Shown here one piece after another: positions 45,516 to 59,050 of a DNA stretch of 64,000 nt. Source of the stretch: Bacteroides pyogenes_A (GTDB lineage: Bacteria > Bacteroidota > Bacteroidia > Bacteroidales > Bacteroidaceae). The stretch lies in the NCBI RefSeq assembly GCF_048595595.1, contig NZ_CP184347.1. The stretch is one strand, 5' to 3'. The position numbers were made by a program, and so were the translations under genes. The notes beneath the pieces were generated by a model. It made no database searches. It was not told the origin of the DNA and saw only the letters and a program-made list of their open reading frames with translations. Numbering within the stretch: the stretch's first letter is position 1; every line of letters starts with the position of its first letter.

Positions 45516-47009
45516 TTAGTAGTTCGTGTTGTTCGGATCGAAATTCGTCCACCCTTCCAGCCAGTTGTCGTTGCTGCCGAAAGCACCGATGTAGGCTACT
45601 TGTTCGAATCCTTCGGAAAGCATTGCATCGGCGAATGAAGCCGCCGCTTGCGCTTTTTTACCCGGAATGCAGGGAGCTTTCAGATAATTGCCCGCCTTCA
45701 TGCCCAGCTCTGCGGCAGTGACGACTTTGTTGCCCGGCTGTGTTTCGAAGAATGTTTTTGAGAATGCCTTTTCGCCTGTCGTAAAGCTTGAATTTTTGTC
45801 GCTTCCTATAAGATCCATGTCGGCAAACCAAATGTTGCGGAGCTTCAGCTCGCCTTTGGCAGCGGAGCCTTGAGCGTCTCCTTTATCATTTTCGATGATG
45901 AGGCCTACGGGATACCCTACAGCGATGGAATTGAAACAGCTCAGGTTGCTGTACCTGCGGATTTGTATAGCTGCCTGATATCTTCCCAGTGCCGAACCGT
46001 TGTTCGGATTATAGTTGCCTCCGTTGATGTACTTACCCGGTCCCGCTTCGTTTACGAAGCTTTCATCCATCGCTTTCGGGCCGATGAAAGTAATGTTGCT
46101 GAACACTGGTCTCGTCATGGGAGACAGGTTGGTGCCATCCTTCCAGTTGTCCGATTCAAAACCGTTGGAGTTTGAAATATCTGCTATTCGGGGGTCGCGT
46201 ATGCTCAGGCAAAACTGTACTTTTCCGCAGAATCCGTTGTCGGTGTCGAAGTCGTCGTCCCATCCCTTGTAGGCGATGAGGTGTTTGCAATTTACCGTTC
46301 CTCCGAACCATTCGTACGAGTCGTCGTTGGAATAAGACACTTGAATGTGATCTATCTTCGTGCCGCTACCCACTGATCCCATTGTCAGTCCGTTGATTTC
46401 CTGATTGGCCTGGAACGGATAACCCGCAAATTCGATGCGTACATAACTCAGTGTTCCCGAGTTATCCGCAGGGTCGGAGCCTCCGTGTCTGGTACGCGGA
46501 CCGCCTTCGATCTGCATTTCTTTCTGATTGTTGGGAGCCTTTCCGCAAAGAATGATTCCTCCCCAGTCGCCTGGTTTGCGATTGCCTTTGGGCTGTGCCG
46601 ATGTAAATACGATCGGCTCGCTTTTTGTGCCCTGCGCATGCAGTTTGCCTCCGCGCTCCACTATCAGAGACGCTTTGCTGGTCTTGTCTCCTTTTATCAC
46701 CGTTCCCGGTTGCAGAGTCAGTTCGGCTCCGTTGGCGATGTAGATCCAGCCTTTCAGCGTATAAGTGCCTTTGGGCAATATTTGTTTGCCGTTGAACACG
46801 AATTCGTCGTCTCCATTGCCCAGCGTGTTGCCGGCAAACAAAATGTGGTCGCAGGCGTTCAGGCCGCCGTCTTTGCTCCATACATACTTCGATTCGTCGA
46901 TAGCTCCTCCTGTGTTCGGTCCGGTGCTTTCGTCATTTCCGCAAGCCGTCGGAACGTTTGCCAAAAACAAGGCAATTGCTGCATAAGCCAATGTTCTGAT
47001 TTTTTTCAT
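45516..47009 (-). CDS. Predicted beta-helix lipoprotein paired with a TonB receptor
   Basis: A 497-residue protein with a lipoprotein-like signal (NVPTAC, Cys23). The body resembles a right-handed beta-helix: repeated short strands with Gly and Asn turns (GWIYIANGAELTLQPGTVIKG, ASLIVERGGKLHAQG, GDWGGIILCGKAP). It is not recognised as a known enzyme. It follows the TonB-dependent receptor by about 145 bp and is probably co-expressed, taking the place a SusD-like partner would have. Substrate unknown. Confidence 0.7.
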   Translation of the reverse strand: MKKIRTLAYAAIALFLANVPTACGNDESTGPNTGGAIDESKYVWSKDGGLNACDHILFAGNTLGNGDDEFVFNGKQILPKGTYTLKGWIYIANGAELTLQPGTVIKGDKTSKASLIVERGGKLHAQGTKSEPIVFTSAQPKGNRKPGDWGGIILCGKAPNNQKEMQIEGGPRTRHGGSDPADNSGTLSYVRIEFAGYPFQANQEINGLTMGSVGSGTKIDHIQVSYSNDDSYEWFGGTVNCKHLIAYKGWDDDFDTDNGFCGKVQFCLSIRDPRIADISNSNGFESDNWKDGTNLSPMTRPVFSNITFIGPKAMDESFVNEAGPGKYINGGNYNPNNGSALGRYQAAIQIRRYSNLSCFNSIAVGYPVGLIIENDKGDAQGSAAKGELKLRNIWFADMDLIGSDKNSSFTTGEKAFSKTFFETQPGNKVVTAAELGMKAGNYLKAPCIPGKKAQAAASFADAMLSEGFEQVAYIGAFGSNDNWLEGWTNFDPNNTNY

Positions 47010-47154
47010 TTGAGTCGTTTTTTTAGTCGTACACTTGTACGGCGGTTAATAATTCGATAATTTTTTAATTTCTAAGCAAGCACGCACTTTTACGTGCGTT
47101 CTGCCATATCTCGTAGTCGTTTGGCGCTACTGGTCGCGTTTCCATCTTCCCGTT

Positions 47155-49965
47155 TCAGAACCGATAACCGACGCTCAGATTGAAACTGCGTCCCGGCCTG
47201 TACGATTTGGTTATCTCTTCGATCTCTGCTTTCATTCCGTTACGGCGTGTCACCGTGTTGAACAGCTTGTAATATACTTTTTCCGTTAGCAGGTTGCGTA
47301 TGCCTGTTTTCAGCAGCCAATGACTGCCGAAGCGTTTCGATACGCTGAGGTCGATCATGTTGCGGGGCATTTCGTACGAGTCGGGGATGTTTACCGTATT
47401 TTCTCCGCCCACTGTTCCCACCGTGCGCCCTACGCCGATAATCCGTTTCCCTACCCGGTTATAGAGCAAGCCGAGGTTGAGCTCCGCCTGTGGATGATGA
47501 TAGAACAATCCGGCGTTGATGAGGTAAGGAGATTGCCCTTGCATGGGTCGGTCTCGCTCTTGTGCGCCCTCATCGAAGTCGACTCTACTTTTAATCAATG
47601 CTCCGTTGAAGGAGCATGTAAAGTTCCGGAGTCCGATAAAAGCAAGGTCTTTCCGTATATCCACTTCCACACCCAGGCTATAGGCGCTCTTGGCGTTGTG
47701 GAAAGAATATACCGGAGTTTCGCCGCCTGTCATTGTGTAAGTCCACTCGATGGGAGAATTGAAATGTTTGTAAAACAAGGCTACAGAGACCTGTTCGCCC
47801 GAAGTAGGGTAATATTCGTACCGGAAGTCGGCATTGTCGATGTAAGAAGGAGAGAGTTCTGTATTTCCTTGTACAGAACTGCCCAAATCGAAGTCGTAGA
47901 ATACCGAAGAGGAAACTTCACGAAACTCGGGCCGGTTGACCGAACGTCCGTACGAAAGGCGCAACTGATGTTTTTCATCCGGCTGCCAGCTGGTGTTGAC
48001 GGAGGGAAACAGGTCGTTGTGCCGGTAGATCAGGCTTTTCGGGCTTTTCTCCACATCGCGCGTATTGCCGATCAGCTCCATCCGGTTGTGTTCGAAGCGC
48101 ATACCTGCATAAATGTTGAAAGCACCTAAAGGAAGGCTTACGGCTGCATATCCCGCAAACAGTGTGTTGTTTCCTTCGTAATTGTTGCGCCATTTGGGCC
48201 TTTCTATCAGGTAGAGCTTGTCGGCCCCATAGTTGTTTTCCTGCATCAGTTCGTCGGGGATATTCATGAATTCGAATCCCGCAGGCAGAGTGTTTTGAGG
48301 ATTCCAGTTGTATAGAAATTCTCGTGTGGTATAGGTGCGTGTGCGGTATTCACCGTAAGCGCCGGTTTTCAGCATAGGGCCGAAGCCGTCGGCGAATTGA
48401 AAAGTGTGTTGATAATTCAGGTTCCCTGAGAAAATGTGTTCATCCAGATCGGTAAACTCACGGCGGATGTCGTTGGCGCGTATCAATGCCAGATGTCCCG
48501 GTTGTTGTCCCTCGTCGTTTACAGTATAGCGCCGTCGGTCGGGCATGTTACGGGCGGAGTAGGCATATCCTGCGCTCCAGTCCAGCTTATCACGGTCGAA
48601 CAGGTGTTTTCCGGTGAGCTGCCCGTTGTAAGTAGTGCGGCTGCTGTAATAGTATTCGGCACTCTCCATCCGGTTTTCTTGAGCGTCCCAACCCCTACGA
48701 TCGGTGTATCTGCTTTTGCCCAACTGATTGAAAATGCTTCTGAACTCATACTGGGCGCCGGAAGCGGAGGGAGAGAAAGTGAAGTTCAGCATGGCCCCTG
48801 CACGAACATCGTGATTGTATTGATTGTCTTTCGCTCTCCGCAGATAGTTGCTGCGGTCGTTCACCTCGTCGTAAGCTCCGAAGAGCGAGTTTTCCATATC
48901 TTCGTAAACCTTATACGAATTGCTGTAGTTGACCGCTCCCGAAAGCGCAAACTCTCTTCCGTTTCCCGACTCCCAATGGCGGCTGAAGTCGAGTCTCATT
49001 CCCGCATCGGCAAAAGGCTTTCGCCTGCGGACTGCCCAATCGTTGTTCAAACTGTTGGTCGTCAAGTCCACCGTTTTCAAATCTGCGCTGCCCGATAGTC
49101 CGTCGACAGGATTCATCATACCGTCAATGCCTCCTTTCAGGCTACGCAGTCCGTTGTCGAATCCCAGAAAATCGGTTCCGCTTTCTTTTTCGTACAAGAA
49201 ACTGTTGAAGTGCGTACGGTCGTTCAGCCCGCCGTTTAAGTTGATCGAGAACGAACTTTTAGACGGAACATCCTTTGTCTGAATCAGGATAAACCCTCCC
49301 GTGAAGTCCGACGGATATTCGGGAGCGGGGCTTTTCACTACAATCATGTTGTCCAGTTGCGAGGAGGGGATCAGGTCGAACGAGAAAGCTCTCGAATCGG
49401 CCTCCGAACTTGGTACGGCGCTACCATTGATCCATACATTATTATATCGTTGCGACAACCCGCGCACCATCACAAACTTGTCGTCGATGACAGAGACTCC
49501 CGGTACCCGTTTGATGACTTCCGAAGCGTCTTTGTCTTGTGTCCTGCCGATTTGTTGAGCCGATACTCCCGATTGTACCACCAGGCTCCGCCGTTGGTCG
49601 GTCATTACCGAAATTTCCGTATTCTTCTTCATTCTGCCCGTTATCGTGACGTCAGCCAATGTTTGCATGTCGGCCTCCATCTCAAAATTCAGCGTAGTCT
49701 CTTTTTCTGCTTTTATGTCTCTCAGCTCAATCGGTTTGTACCCGATATATGTTACCGTTATGGTATAAATCCCGTTTGCCACGTGTAGCGTGTAATTGCC
49801 GTTGAGGTCTGCGACAGTTCCGGCATTTATTGCTGCAATTTGTACAGTCGCCCCCGTGAGCGGCTCTTTGGTTTGTTTGTCTTTGATACTTCCTTTGATT
49901 ATTCCTGCTTCGGTAGTTGCTGTAAGCAATATCATCAAAAGAAGAATGGAGGAGATCTTTTTCAT
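47155..49965 (-). CDS. TonB-dependent outer-membrane receptor
   Basis: A 936-residue receptor: a signal peptide (ends near TTEAG), a CarboxypepD-reg-like domain (about 22-110, GATVQIAAINAGTVADLNGNYTLHV), a plug domain (about 125-245, VIKRVPGVSVIDDKFVMVRGLSQRYNNVWING) and a barrel ending in FNLSVGYRF. It imports a ligand through the outer membrane using TonB energy. No SusD-like gene is next to it; the adjacent gene is a beta-helix lipoprotein. An isolated palindrome lies about 180 bp upstream of its start. Confidence 0.93.
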   Translation of the reverse strand: MKKISSILLLMILLTATTEAGIIKGSIKDKQTKEPLTGATVQIAAINAGTVADLNGNYTLHVANGIYTITVTYIGYKPIELRDIKAEKETTLNFEMEADMQTLADVTITGRMKKNTEISVMTDQRRSLVVQSGVSAQQIGRTQDKDASEVIKRVPGVSVIDDKFVMVRGLSQRYNNVWINGSAVPSSEADSRAFSFDLIPSSQLDNMIVVKSPAPEYPSDFTGGFILIQTKDVPSKSSFSINLNGGLNDRTHFNSFLYEKESGTDFLGFDNGLRSLKGGIDGMMNPVDGLSGSADLKTVDLTTNSLNNDWAVRRRKPFADAGMRLDFSRHWESGNGREFALSGAVNYSNSYKVYEDMENSLFGAYDEVNDRSNYLRRAKDNQYNHDVRAGAMLNFTFSPSASGAQYEFRSIFNQLGKSRYTDRRGWDAQENRMESAEYYYSSRTTYNGQLTGKHLFDRDKLDWSAGYAYSARNMPDRRRYTVNDEGQQPGHLALIRANDIRREFTDLDEHIFSGNLNYQHTFQFADGFGPMLKTGAYGEYRTRTYTTREFLYNWNPQNTLPAGFEFMNIPDELMQENNYGADKLYLIERPKWRNNYEGNNTLFAGYAAVSLPLGAFNIYAGMRFEHNRMELIGNTRDVEKSPKSLIYRHNDLFPSVNTSWQPDEKHQLRLSYGRSVNRPEFREVSSSVFYDFDLGSSVQGNTELSPSYIDNADFRYEYYPTSGEQVSVALFYKHFNSPIEWTYTMTGGETPVYSFHNAKSAYSLGVEVDIRKDLAFIGLRNFTCSFNGALIKSRVDFDEGAQERDRPMQGQSPYLINAGLFYHHPQAELNLGLLYNRVGKRIIGVGRTVGTVGGENTVNIPDSYEMPRNMIDLSVSKRFGSHWLLKTGIRNLLTEKVYYKLFNTVTRRNGMKAEIEEITKSYRPGRSFNLSVGYRF

Positions 49966-50141
49966 ATACTCTATACTTCTTAAGTCCTTGCAAAGATGAG
50001 GCGATGAAATTACGTTGATAATACAGTTGTATGTAGGTTCTTCTACATATTTGTTACGGTTCTGTTAAGTTCGAATGGGAATCTCAGTCATATCCGACAG
50101 TCCGAATGTTTAAAGAAATAGCAATTCCCTTTTAACCATTT

Positions 50142-50211
50142 ATTCGTCTTTGGTCTGTGTTTTATTCGTCTGTCGTTCGGCAGACGAATAAAACACAGAC
50201 CAAAGACGAAT
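50142..50211. repeat. Long perfect palindrome, copy 2
   Basis: Two 31-base arms (50142-50172 and 50181-50211) are perfect reverse complements around eight bases. It is the same element as 5572-5641 with a compensated pair (50152 G with 50201 C). It lies upstream of the TonB-dependent receptor gene, as copy 1 lies upstream of the PAP2 gene. Confidence 0.9.
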
Positions 50212-50870
50212 GGAACGCGAACGGCAGAGGGGTAAGCTGTTTAAGAGAAATTCTTGTGGGTCGAATAAACGGCGGCAATTTTTTTAGCGCCTGCTTGCGT
50301 CCTCTGCAATCGAGTTCGCCGGCAGTTTCCCTTTTGCTTTCTTTCCCTGCACTCTGCTTCCCGGCTCCTCACATGCGTAATAATCTCGCGCAGCAAGAGA
50401 CCCCGTTATATATATATTATATGTGTATGGCAGTCGGTGAAGGGGGCCGACAGCAACAACCGTGCATTGGAAGGTTATATATTATATATGTATGGCAGGT
50501 TTTCGTTTTGACCGGTATATCGTATATAGGCATCGCCTGCGGCTCTTTGGATATTCCTGTCGAGGTTTAATGTATATCCTCTTTGTTGGTCCTTGTTCCC
50601 TTCTGAACCTTGTCCGCTGCGCTTTTCTCATCTGCGGGGCTTTTTTTAAATGCTCTTGCTCACACACTTTGTTTGTTCTGGCGGGGGGCAACAACAGGCG
50701 AGTAGATAGCTTGGCTTTCTTTAATGTTTTTGGTCATATATATTGTTTGTTTTTCCGAATCATCCCAACAGTCCCCCGCTTGGCTTTCTTTCATGTCTTT
50801 TCTCATCTTCCTGTCCCTTAGTCTCTTATGTTTTTCTTCTGCATTTTCTTTTGAAAAACTCTTTTTTATA
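50212..50870. other. Gap upstream of the rrn promoters
   Basis: There is no supported gene. It holds an AT-rich direct repeat (50405-50433 and 50474-50498, each ending GTATGGCAG) and a short direct repeat TTGGCTTTCTT at about 50710 and 50779. It is T-rich before promoter P1. Confidence 0.45.
50405..50498. repeat. AT-rich direct repeat
   Basis: Two copies of a TA-rich tract followed by GTATGGCAG (ends 50433 and 50498) flank a GC-rich 40-base spacer. No function is apparent. Confidence 0.55.
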
Positions 50871-50902
50871 TTTGGATGTTGTTTTAAAAGTATCTACTTT
50901 TG
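50871..50902 (+). promoter_or_regulatory. rrn promoter P1
   Basis: TTTG (50871-50874), 20 bases, TACTTTTG (50895-50902), followed by CACCCGCTTTGC. A full consensus match about 380 bases before 16S. Confidence 0.75.
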
Positions 50903-50995
50903 CACCCGCTTTGCAAGAGAGGCAAGGCTTGAGGTTTGACATTCCGATGCTTTTTAGGCTTTAGTGATGCCTTTGAAAAAAAACTTCTCAAAAAG

Positions 50996-51028
50996 TTTGG
51001 TTGGTATCTGAAAAAGTGCTTATCTTTG
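50996..51028 (+). promoter_or_regulatory. rrn promoter P2
   Basis: TTTG (50996-50999), 21 bases, TATCTTTG (51021-51028), followed by CATCCGCTTTCC, very like the sequence after P1. It is about 255 bases before 16S. Confidence 0.75.
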
Positions 51029-51282
51029 CATCCGCTTTCCTTAAAAAGGGAGCTTGGCATGAATGCCTCGTCAGTTCTTTGACATATTGATAAACAATAC
51101 AAGTAGTACAATAATATTGAACCGTCAATTTTCCTGTTCTCCTTTGTTTTTTTTGCGAAGGTTTTTGTTCAGGTATTTTTTTCAAGATTGAGAGTCGATA
51201 AATCGTACGGCATCCTGATCAGAGCAATGATTTTTTTTAAGTCTTCCGTTTTTTTCGGTTTGACTTGAATGTAAGAATACTT

Positions 51283-52813
<1,531 letters not shown>

Positions 52814-52979
52814 TCTGGAGCGATGCCTTCGGTTTTCACTCTCTTTATTTTTGAGACCTATTTTCGGTTTTTTATTATGTACCGCTTGTACTTGTTTATT
52901 TATAGATATTGATGTAAATAATACAAGAGAGAAGAAAGACGCCGAGCCTGTCTTTGTTATCAGGCCGCGGTTGACTGAC

Positions 52980-53053
52980 AGTCCTATAGCTCAGTTGGTT
53001 AGAGCGCTACACTGATAATGTAGAGGTCGGCAGTTCAACTCTGCCTGGGACTA
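52980..53053 (+). tRNA. tRNA-Ile (GAU)
   Basis: A 74-base cloverleaf in the 16S-23S spacer. Acceptor AGTCCTA pairs with TGGGACT (one G-U), and the anticodon loop CTGATAA gives GAU. Confidence 0.96.
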
Positions 53054-53072
53054 CTTCGAACGTTTGTTTTCG

Positions 53073-53146
53073 GGGGGATTAGCTCAGCTGGCTAGAGCAC
53101 CTGCTTTGCACGCAGGGGGTCAACGGTTCGAATCCGTTATTCTCCA
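53073..53146 (+). tRNA. tRNA-Ala (UGC)
   Basis: A 74-base cloverleaf 19 bases after tRNA-Ile. Acceptor GGGGGAT pairs with ATTCTCC (two G-U), and the anticodon loop TTTGCAC gives UGC. Confidence 0.96.
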
Positions 53147-53328
53147 CTCTTGTTGCCCGGTTCGTATTGTTTTTTTCAATCCGGCCGTTATGCGACATCC
53201 GATCTTTGACATGATGTACAAAAAGTAAAAAACGAAAAGAGCTAAAAGTATATATCAAACCGCCTCTTTTTTTTGTTTCCGGTTTTTTCCCCGGAGGCAT
53301 TTGGAAGATGTGTGTATTTGAAAAGAAA

Positions 53329-56218
<2,890 letters not shown>

Positions 56219-56347
56219 TCTTTCTTTTCGGGAGTTTTTTTCTTTGGACTTTTCTTCTTTTAAAGGTCCTTTTATTTAAGAATCCCTTTTGTTTGGTATA
56301 TTCTTTTAGCCTTGTTTTTTTCTTTTTTCTCATGTCATAACCTTTTT

Positions 56348-56456
56348 TCAGGTGGTTATAGCGCGAGGGTTCCACCTCTTCCCATTCCGAACAGAGCCGT
56401 TAAGCCTCGCCGCGCCGATGGTACTGCGTCACAGTGGGAGAGTAGGTCGCCGCCTT
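56348..56456 (+). rRNA. rrf: 5S ribosomal RNA
   Basis: Around 109 bases: GGTGGTTATAGCGCGAGGGT at the 5' end, CCCATTCCGAACAGAG in loop C, and GTGGGAGAGTAGGTCGCCGCC at the 3' end. It is about 130 bases after 23S. Confidence 0.95.
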
Positions 56457-56467
56457 TTTTTGCTTGT

Positions 56468-56510
56468 ATTCCCCTCTTTTCCCTTCAAAAGGAAGAGAGG
56501 GGAATCTTGT
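56468..56510 (+). terminator. rrn operon terminator
   Basis: ATTCCCCTCT (56468-56477) pairs with AGAGGGGAAT (56495-56504), with further pairing inside, followed by a T-rich tail. It lies just after 5S. Confidence 0.85.
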
Positions 56511-57089
56511 TTTGGGGGGTACCTTTTCTTTTAGGACACTACCATTTTTAAGGACAGGATGTATTGCTACCTTGTTTTTCGCAGGGCTGATAACTTCGAT
56601 CAGCGTGAGGAGTCTGTGGTCCGCACTTTCTTTTTCATGCGTAAAGTTTTGATGAACTTAACAGGAATTCTGGTGATCCAGAAACATCGCGATACTGGCC
56701 TTTGAAAGCTTTCCTCGAAGCAATGATTGATGTCATATGCCTGATTTGTCCCAGAAAGTTGTTTTATATTTTTCCTTGTTGCATTTACCTCATTGACCAC
56801 TTGGGGCAGCATCTGGTATCCTGATTCTTTCTTGTTCTTTAGGGAGCAGGCAATCATGTACGATATCGATGATTATGTCGGTTGCTTTGTAATTCTTTCA
56901 AGCCATTGAGGTTTTTGCAATGAAAAGTATTTACCTTGTCAATGCACCATAAATTGGATTTTTAATTTTCATTGCTCAATATTGATAATTTCTTCTCTGT
57001 TTCTTTGTTTTTTTCGAAATGATTAGTATTTTTGTAGTGTATTAGTTTATTAATACACATAAATGCTAAATATATAATTCGAAGAACCT
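56511..57089. other. Gap between rrn and the ABC transporter operon
   Basis: No gene is convincing. A reverse-strand open frame of 85 codons at 56600-56857 matches nothing I recognise and may be a decayed gene. The last 80 bases are AT-rich and probably contain the promoter of the ABC transporter operon. Confidence 0.4.
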
Positions 57090-57944
57090 ATGATTTCAGT
57101 TGAGAATTTATCATTTGCCTATCGGAAGTCGAAGCAGGAAGTGCTATGCGACTTCTCTCTTTTCTTGGAGAAAGGCCGGGTGTACGGATTGTTAGGAAAG
57201 AATGGAGCGGGAAAATCCACCCTTCTTCATCTGATAGCCGGACTTCTGACTCCTAAAAACGGAAGAGCACTTTATCGTAACGTCAATGTGCGTAGACGAT
57301 TGCCCATGACATTGCAGGACATGTTTCTGGTGCCCGAAGAATTTGAACTTCCTCCGGTGTCGCTGTTCAGCTATGTAGAGCTGAACAGCCCGTTCTATCC
57401 CCGATTCAGTAAGGAAGATATGCTGAAATATCTGCATTTTTTCGAGATGGATATCGATGTCGACCTCGGGGCTCTTTCGATGGGACAGAAAAAGAAAGTC
57501 TTTATGAGCTTTGCTTTGGCAGCAAACACCTCTCTGATGCTGATGGACGAACCTACCAATGGGTTGGATATTCCCGGCAAAAGCCAGTTTCGCAAGTTTA
57601 TAGCTGCCGGGATGTCGGAAGATAAGACAATTGTGATCTCTACTCATCAAGTGCGCGATATAGATAAGATATTGGATCATGTATTGATAATGGACAACAG
57701 CAAGGTGTTGTTGGATGAATCGACTGTGAGTATCACCGACAGGCTGCGGTTTGTCGAGAGTGATGACCGGACACTTTTAAAAGAGGCTATTTACGCCGTT
57801 CCCTCTTTGCAGGGAAATTTGCTGATGCTGCCCAACGAAAACGCAGAATCTTCGGAACTGAATCTCGAATTACTTTTTAATGCTACGCTGGCTAAGCCGG
57901 ATCAAATAAACCGATTGTTTCACCCTCAAACGAATGAAAGATAA
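57090..57944 (+). CDS. ABC transporter ATP-binding protein
   Basis: A 284-residue ABC ATPase with Walker A GLLGKNGAGKST (about 34-45), a signature in the form LSMGQKKK, Walker B LMLMDEPTNGLD and the H-loop STHQVRD. The signature has Met where most have Gly (LSGGQ). It overlaps the membrane-protein gene by one base. With the GntR regulator downstream this resembles YtrA/YtrB-type export or antibiotic-sensing systems; the substrate is unknown. Confidence 0.92.
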   Translation: MISVENLSFAYRKSKQEVLCDFSLFLEKGRVYGLLGKNGAGKSTLLHLIAGLLTPKNGRALYRNVNVRRRLPMTLQDMFLVPEEFELPPVSLFSYVELNSPFYPRFSKEDMLKYLHFFEMDIDVDLGALSMGQKKKVFMSFALAANTSLMLMDEPTNGLDIPGKSQFRKFIAAGMSEDKTIVISTHQVRDIDKILDHVLIMDNSKVLLDESTVSITDRLRFVESDDRTLLKEAIYAVPSLQGNLLMLPNENAESSELNLELLFNATLAKPDQINRLFHPQTNER

Positions 57945-58786
57945 TGAAGAATACTTTTTTCAACTTGTCGCGGTTTACGAATCTTTGCCGTAAAAATATG
58001 GTGGAAGATTGGAGAGCGAACCTTTTGCGTTTGCTTGTTCTTTATGGAGTGATGGCTGTCATTCTGGTTTGGTACGGATATATCGTTTATCACAACTATA
58101 AATCCTATTCCATCCAATACACCAAAACAGATCCGGTTTGGGAATTTGTAGCATTGGCGTTTTTATGGTTCTTGTTCGGATTCGGCGCATTGAGCGCATC
58201 CTTTACTATGGAAAACATGAAAAGCAAGGCGAGCCGTTTGTCTTCATTGATGATTCCTGCCACTTCTTTCGAAAAATATTTCTCCCGTTGGCTGGTATCG
58301 ACCGTCGTATTTCTTTTTCTATTTCTCATAGCTTTTAAACTCGCAGATTACACCCGGGTGATCATTTACAGATTTTCCTATCCGAAGATAGAAGCAATAG
58401 AGGCCTTCCCGCTGACGGGATGGGTGGATAGGACAAGCGTGCATTACGTTTTTGTCTTTCGGAAAATGCATATGTTGATATTTATATTTGCGCTCTACCT
58501 ATACGTGCAGTCTCTGTTTGTACTGGGCAGCGTGATATGGCCCAAAAACTCGTTTCTGAAAACTTTTGCGAGTGGCTCCATCATTGCTTTTCTTTATTTC
58601 GGAACCATTATTCTCTTAATCGATATGTTCTCCGACCCGACGTTGCATTATGATACACCCTTGTCCCTGTGGACGGATGCCGAGAGGTCTGCATTGTTTT
58701 CTGTATTGGCTGTATTGGGAGCGCTTTTCAATTGGGTGCTCGGTTATTTCCGATTCAAAGAGTCGGAGATCATTCAGCGAATGTAG
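57944..58786 (+). CDS. ABC transporter membrane protein
   Basis: A 280-residue protein with about six hydrophobic segments (e.g. LLRLLVLYGVMAVILVWYGYIVY, WEFVALAFLWFLFGFGALSAS, FLFLFLIAFKLADY, and SIIAFLYFGTIILLIDMF). It is the likely permease partner of the ATPase, with starts and stops overlapping (TAATG). Its last codons and stop (GCGAATGTAG) lie inside the first unit of a 63-bp tandem repeat, so the repeat appears to have grown from the 3' end of this gene. Confidence 0.85.
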   Translation: MKNTFFNLSRFTNLCRKNMVEDWRANLLRLLVLYGVMAVILVWYGYIVYHNYKSYSIQYTKTDPVWEFVALAFLWFLFGFGALSASFTMENMKSKASRLSSLMIPATSFEKYFSRWLVSTVVFLFLFLIAFKLADYTRVIIYRFSYPKIEAIEAFPLTGWVDRTSVHYVFVFRKMHMLIFIFALYLYVQSLFVLGSVIWPKNSFLKTFASGSIIAFLYFGTIILLIDMFSDPTLHYDTPLSLWTDAERSALFSVLAVLGALFNWVLGYFRFKESEIIQRM

Positions 58787-58987
58787 AAAAAACGAGCGAT
58801 CTGCTACACAATTGTATATACTCTTTTGTGTCGGAGATAGCGAATGTAGAAAAAACGAGCGATCTGCCACACAATTGTATATACTCTTTTGTGTCGGAGA
58901 TAGCAAATGTAGAAGAAACGAGCAATCTGCCACACAATTGTATATACTCTTTTGTGTCGGAGATAGCAGATGTAAAAGAAACGAGCG
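58777..58987 (+). repeat. 63-bp tandem repeat array
   Basis: Units start at 58777, 58840, 58903 and 58966 (partial) with exact 63-base spacing and few differences. Each holds AATGTAGAA, CACACAATTGTATATACTC and TGTGTCGGAGATAGC. ACACAA and TTGTGT within a unit can form a weak hairpin. The first unit contains the permease stop codon; the array ends about 65 bases before the GntR start. All three forward frames and some reverse frames stay open across it because the period is a multiple of three. Confidence 0.92.
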
Positions 58988-59050
58988 GCTCCTCCCGAAT
59001 GCCTTTCCATGTATGTGTGCCATTTGCGTGGGCCGTCAAAAAGAAGAATT

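Noticed and set aside
56600..56857. An 85-codon reverse-strand frame after the rrn operon
   Set aside because: Not recognised, with no promoter or ribosome-binding evidence and surrounding DNA that looks decayed; kept only as a note in the gap entry.
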